Shown here one piece after another: positions 4,805 through 6,860 of a stretch of DNA of 6,860 nucleotides. Source of the stretch: Clostridiales bacterium. GTDB lineage: Bacteria > Bacillota > Clostridia > Christensenellales > CAG-1252. Location of the stretch: the NCBI GenBank assembly GCA_003445835.1, contig DMCI01000077.1, positions 1-6,860 of the forward strand, read 5' to 3'. The notes under the pieces are model-generated. The model was not told the DNA's origin. It saw only the letters and a program-made list of their open reading frames with translations, and made no database searches. Each line of letters begins with the position of its first letter. Position 1 is the stretch's first letter. The translations under genes and the position numbers were made by a program.

Positions 4805-6589
4805 ATGAGAAAGTTCGTATCGAAAATCGGCGGTCAGGCAGTGTTGGAAGGCGTGATGATGCGCGGCGAAAAAAGCGTCGCCACCGCAGTTCGCACCCCG
4901 GACGGCAGGATCGAAGTCGAAACGTCGAGGATCCAAGAGGAGCAAAAGTGGTGGAAAAAAGTCCCCGTGCTTCGCGGATTCTTGAACTTTTTCTATATGA
5001 TGGCGATCGGCTCCAAAGTGCTGATGCGTTCCGCAGAGGTCTACGGCGAGGACGTGGGCGAGCCCGGCAAGTTTGAGCTTTGGCTTGCGGAGAAGAGCAA
5101 AAAGAGCGTGATGGACATCGCGATCTATATCGGGGTGATCCTCGGCGTGCTGTTTGCCGTCGGGCTGTTCGTCGCTTTGCCGCTCGGCGTCGTATCGCTG
5201 TTGGAGTTTATCCCCGGCTTTGGCGGCATTCATTATGTTTGGCGCAACTTGATCGTCAGCGGGGTACGTCTGCTGATCCTGTTTGGGTATTTGCTGCTCG
5301 TTTCGTTGGTGCCCGATATCAAACGGGTGTTTATGTACCACGGCGCGGAGCACAAGGTCATCACTTGTTTTGAGCAAGGGGAAGATCTGACGGTGGAAAA
5401 CGCAAGAAGGATGTCCCGTCAACACGATCGTTGCGGTACCAGCTTCCTCGTGATCACGGTGTTCGTCAGCGTACTGGCAAGCGCATTCCTTCCCACCTTT
5501 GACGGGATGGGCAACAAGATGCTTTCCTTCCTGCTTCGTTTCGCTACGCGTTTGGCGCTTTTGCCCGTCGTGGCGGGCGTCGCTTACGAAGTCTTAAAGG
5601 GGCTTGCCAAATTTGACAACGCATTCGTCCGCATCCTCAAAAAGCCGGGCTTGTGGTTTCAAAAATTGACGACGAGGGAGCCGGATGACAGCATGCTCGA
5701 AGTTTCGCTGACCGCGTTTAAGACGGTGATGCAAATGGACGAGGACGCTACGATCCCGACCGTGTGCTTCCGCATCAAAAAGGATTATCAATTGGTCCGC
5801 AAGGGCGTTCTTGCCGATTTGAAGGATTCGGGGGAGCCCGAAGCCATTGCGGATTGGATCTTCGTAAAAGTCTTGGGGGTGGAGCGCAGCGCGCTTGCTA
5901 CCGTTCAGACCATTGACGAAGTTCAGGCGGAAGAGGCGACGGCGTACGCCCTCCGCGTCAAAGAGGGCGAACCGTTGCAGTACGCTCTCGGGGAAACGAA
6001 TTTTTACGGTATCGATCTCAAGGTCGATCCCCGCGCATTGATCCCCAGAGGGGATACCGAAGTCTTGGTGGAAGAAGCTTTGAAGTGCGTCTCCGCAGGT
6101 GCGACCGTATTGGATATTTGCACCGGTACGGGCGCGATCGCGATAGCCGTCTCCTTAAAGGCGGGCGTTTCCGTGACGGCAAGCGACGTCAGCGAAGAAG
6201 CGCTTGCTCTCGCAGCGGAAAACGTCGACAAGACGGGCGCAGCCGTTACGCTTGTGAAAAGCGATTTGTTCGACGATATAGACGGCGTTTTCGACCTCAT
6301 TACGGCAAACCCGCCCTATATTCCCTCCGCGGAGGTGGACAAGTTGGATGTCTTCGTCAAAAGGGAACCGAGGCTTGCTTTGGACGGCGGCGAGGACGGT
6401 TTGGACTGCTATCGCAAAATAGCAAACGCCATTGACAAACATTTGGCGGCGGGCGGCGTCTTTTTGACCGAGATCGGCTTCGATCAAGGGGAAGCAGTCT
6501 CCGCGCTGTTTGCCTCCCTCGGCAAGACCGAGGTTATCAAAGACTTGGAAGGACACGACCGCGTTGTGAAGGTGACCAAAAATGTTTGA
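4805..6589 (+). CDS. YqhQ (DUF1385) - PrmC fusion: membrane protein joined to release-factor glutamine methyltransferase
   Basis: One 594-residue frame holds two proteins that are normally separate. Residues 1 to about 310 are a complete YqhQ/DUF1385 protein: IGGQAVLEGVMMRGE (8-22), membrane helices at about 102-134, 147-170, 213-231 and 240-264, YHGAEHKVITCFE (178-190), RCGTSFL (209-215) and LTTREPDD (288-295). Residues about 325-594 are PrmC (HemK): a helical release-factor-binding region (about 325-395), IPRGDTEVLVE (413-423), SAM-binding VLDICTGTGAIAIA (435-448), catalytic NPPY (502-505) and EPRLALDGGEDGLDCYR (521-537). PrmC methylates the GGQ glutamine of RF1 and RF2. Four helices would leave both ends in the cytoplasm, consistent with an active PrmC held at the membrane. 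ATG 4805 matches the usual YqhQ start, with GGGAG 3 bases before it. No promoter is seen between the terminator and this gene. prfA overlaps its end. YqhQ's function is not known to me. Confidence 0.93.
   Translation: MRKFVSKIGGQAVLEGVMMRGEKSVATAVRTPDGRIEVETSRIQEEQKWWKKVPVLRGFLNFFYMMAIGSKVLMRSAEVYGEDVGEPGKFELWLAEKSKKSVMDIAIYIGVILGVLFAVGLFVALPLGVVSLLEFIPGFGGIHYVWRNLIVSGVRLLILFGYLLLVSLVPDIKRVFMYHGAEHKVITCFEQGEDLTVENARRMSRQHDRCGTSFLVITVFVSVLASAFLPTFDGMGNKMLSFLLRFATRLALLPVVAGVAYEVLKGLAKFDNAFVRILKKPGLWFQKLTTREPDDSMLEVSLTAFKTVMQMDEDATIPTVCFRIKKDYQLVRKGVLADLKDSGEPEAIADWIFVKVLGVERSALATVQTIDEVQAEEATAYALRVKEGEPLQYALGETNFYGIDLKVDPRALIPRGDTEVLVEEALKCVSAGATVLDICTGTGAIAIAVSLKAGVSVTASDVSEEALALAAENVDKTGAAVTLVKSDLFDDIDGVFDLITANPPYIPSAEVDKLDVFVKREPRLALDGGEDGLDCYRKIANAIDKHLAAGGVFLTEIGFDQGEAVSALFASLGKTEVIKDLEGHDRVVKVTKNV
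6569..6575 (+). promoter_or_regulatory. Ribosome-binding site of prfA inside the fusion gene
   Basis: AAGGTGA ends 6 bases before the prfA ATG at 6582 and lies wholly inside the last codons of the YqhQ-PrmC gene. Ribosomes finishing the fusion gene can therefore restart on prfA. Confidence 0.75.
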
Positions 6590-6860
6590 CAAGTTGAAAA
6601 AAATGAAGGAGCGCTATCTGGAGCTTACCGATAAGCTTGCTTCTCCCGACGTGATCGCCAATCAACAGGAGTGGCAAAAGGTAGCCAAGGAGCATTCCTC
6701 TCTTGCGGAGATAGTCGCAAATTACGACGCTTACCTTGCGGCGGAAAAGACGTTGAAGGAATGCGACGAGATCCTTTTAGGGGAAACGGATAAGGAACTT
6801 ATCGCTCTTGCGGAAGAGGAAAAGTCCGACGCCGAAAAGAAAATGGCGGAGCTCAAGGAT
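6582..6860 (+). CDS. prfA: Peptide chain release factor 1, N-terminal part
   Basis: The ATG at 6582 opens a frame of 93 codons to the right edge. The product begins MFDKLKKMKERYLELTDKLA and continues with SPDVIANQQEWQKVAKEHSS (21-40), which is the standard helical domain 1 of RF1 with its P-D-V-x-x-N/D segment. RF1 is about 355-360 residues long, so roughly a quarter is visible. The PxT anticodon-like motif and the GGQ loop lie beyond the window. RF1 reads UAA and UAG and releases the finished peptide. Its GGQ glutamine is the substrate of the PrmC domain encoded immediately upstream. The reading frame overlaps the fusion gene by 8 bases (ATGTTTGA), pointing to translational coupling of enzyme and substrate. 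RF1 rather than RF2 is supported by the sequence start and the prmC-prfA context. Confidence 0.93.
   Translation, partial: MFDKLKKMKERYLELTDKLASPDVIANQQEWQKVAKEHSSLAEIVANYDAYLAAEKTLKECDEILLGETDKELIALAEEEKSDAEKKMAELKD

Noticed and set aside
4724..5425. 233-residue minus-strand open frame opposite the YqhQ region
   Set aside because: It runs through the terminator, shows no recognisable motif, and lies opposite highly conserved YqhQ coding sequence.

Overview
The window looks like chromosomal core DNA from a low-GC-lineage (Firmicutes/Clostridia-like) bacterium of moderate GC content. The evidence is the type-A zinc-ribbon L31, consensus sigma-A promoters with 17-bp spacers, AGGTGA/GAGGTGA ribosome-binding sites, and the order rpmE - yqhQ (DUF1385) - prmC - prfA that is familiar from Clostridia. 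A gut Clostridia/Christensenellales-type lineage is possible, but this is only a guess from style. No mobile element, CRISPR array, tRNA or rRNA gene was seen.

Layout. (1) Positions 1-815, minus strand: a DMT/EamA-family permease that runs off the left edge. (2) Positions 816-911: a compact divergent promoter region. The rightward promoter is a perfect TTGACA-17-TATAAT, and its predicted transcription start falls at or one base before the ATG of the next gene, so that mRNA looks leaderless. (3) Positions 912-4384, plus strand: a tight three-gene operon of a YbaK/EbsC Cys-tRNA(Pro) deacylase, an ABC ATPase of the MacB/LolD/FtsE type, and a 780-residue two-module FtsX-type permease that seems to lack its last membrane helix. 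(4) Positions 4385-4513: an AT-rich spacer carrying a strong promoter. (5) Positions 4514-4723: rpmE (ribosomal protein bL31), followed by a strong intrinsic terminator. (6) Positions 4805-6589: one continuous reading frame joining YqhQ (DUF1385 membrane protein) to PrmC (release-factor glutamine methyltransferase). (7) Position 6582 to the right edge: the start of prfA (RF1), overlapping the fusion gene by 8 bases.

How the genes work together. The right half is a translation module: L31 is a ribosomal protein, RF1 terminates translation, and PrmC methylates the GGQ glutamine of RF1. The enzyme and its substrate are made from overlapping genes. The fusion would anchor PrmC to the membrane through YqhQ, whose own role is unknown. 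The left half couples a tRNA proofreading enzyme to an exporter-like ABC system of unknown substrate, with no obvious functional link beyond co-transcription.

The observations most worth following are the YqhQ-PrmC fusion, the apparently leaderless deacylase operon, and the missing final helix of the permease.
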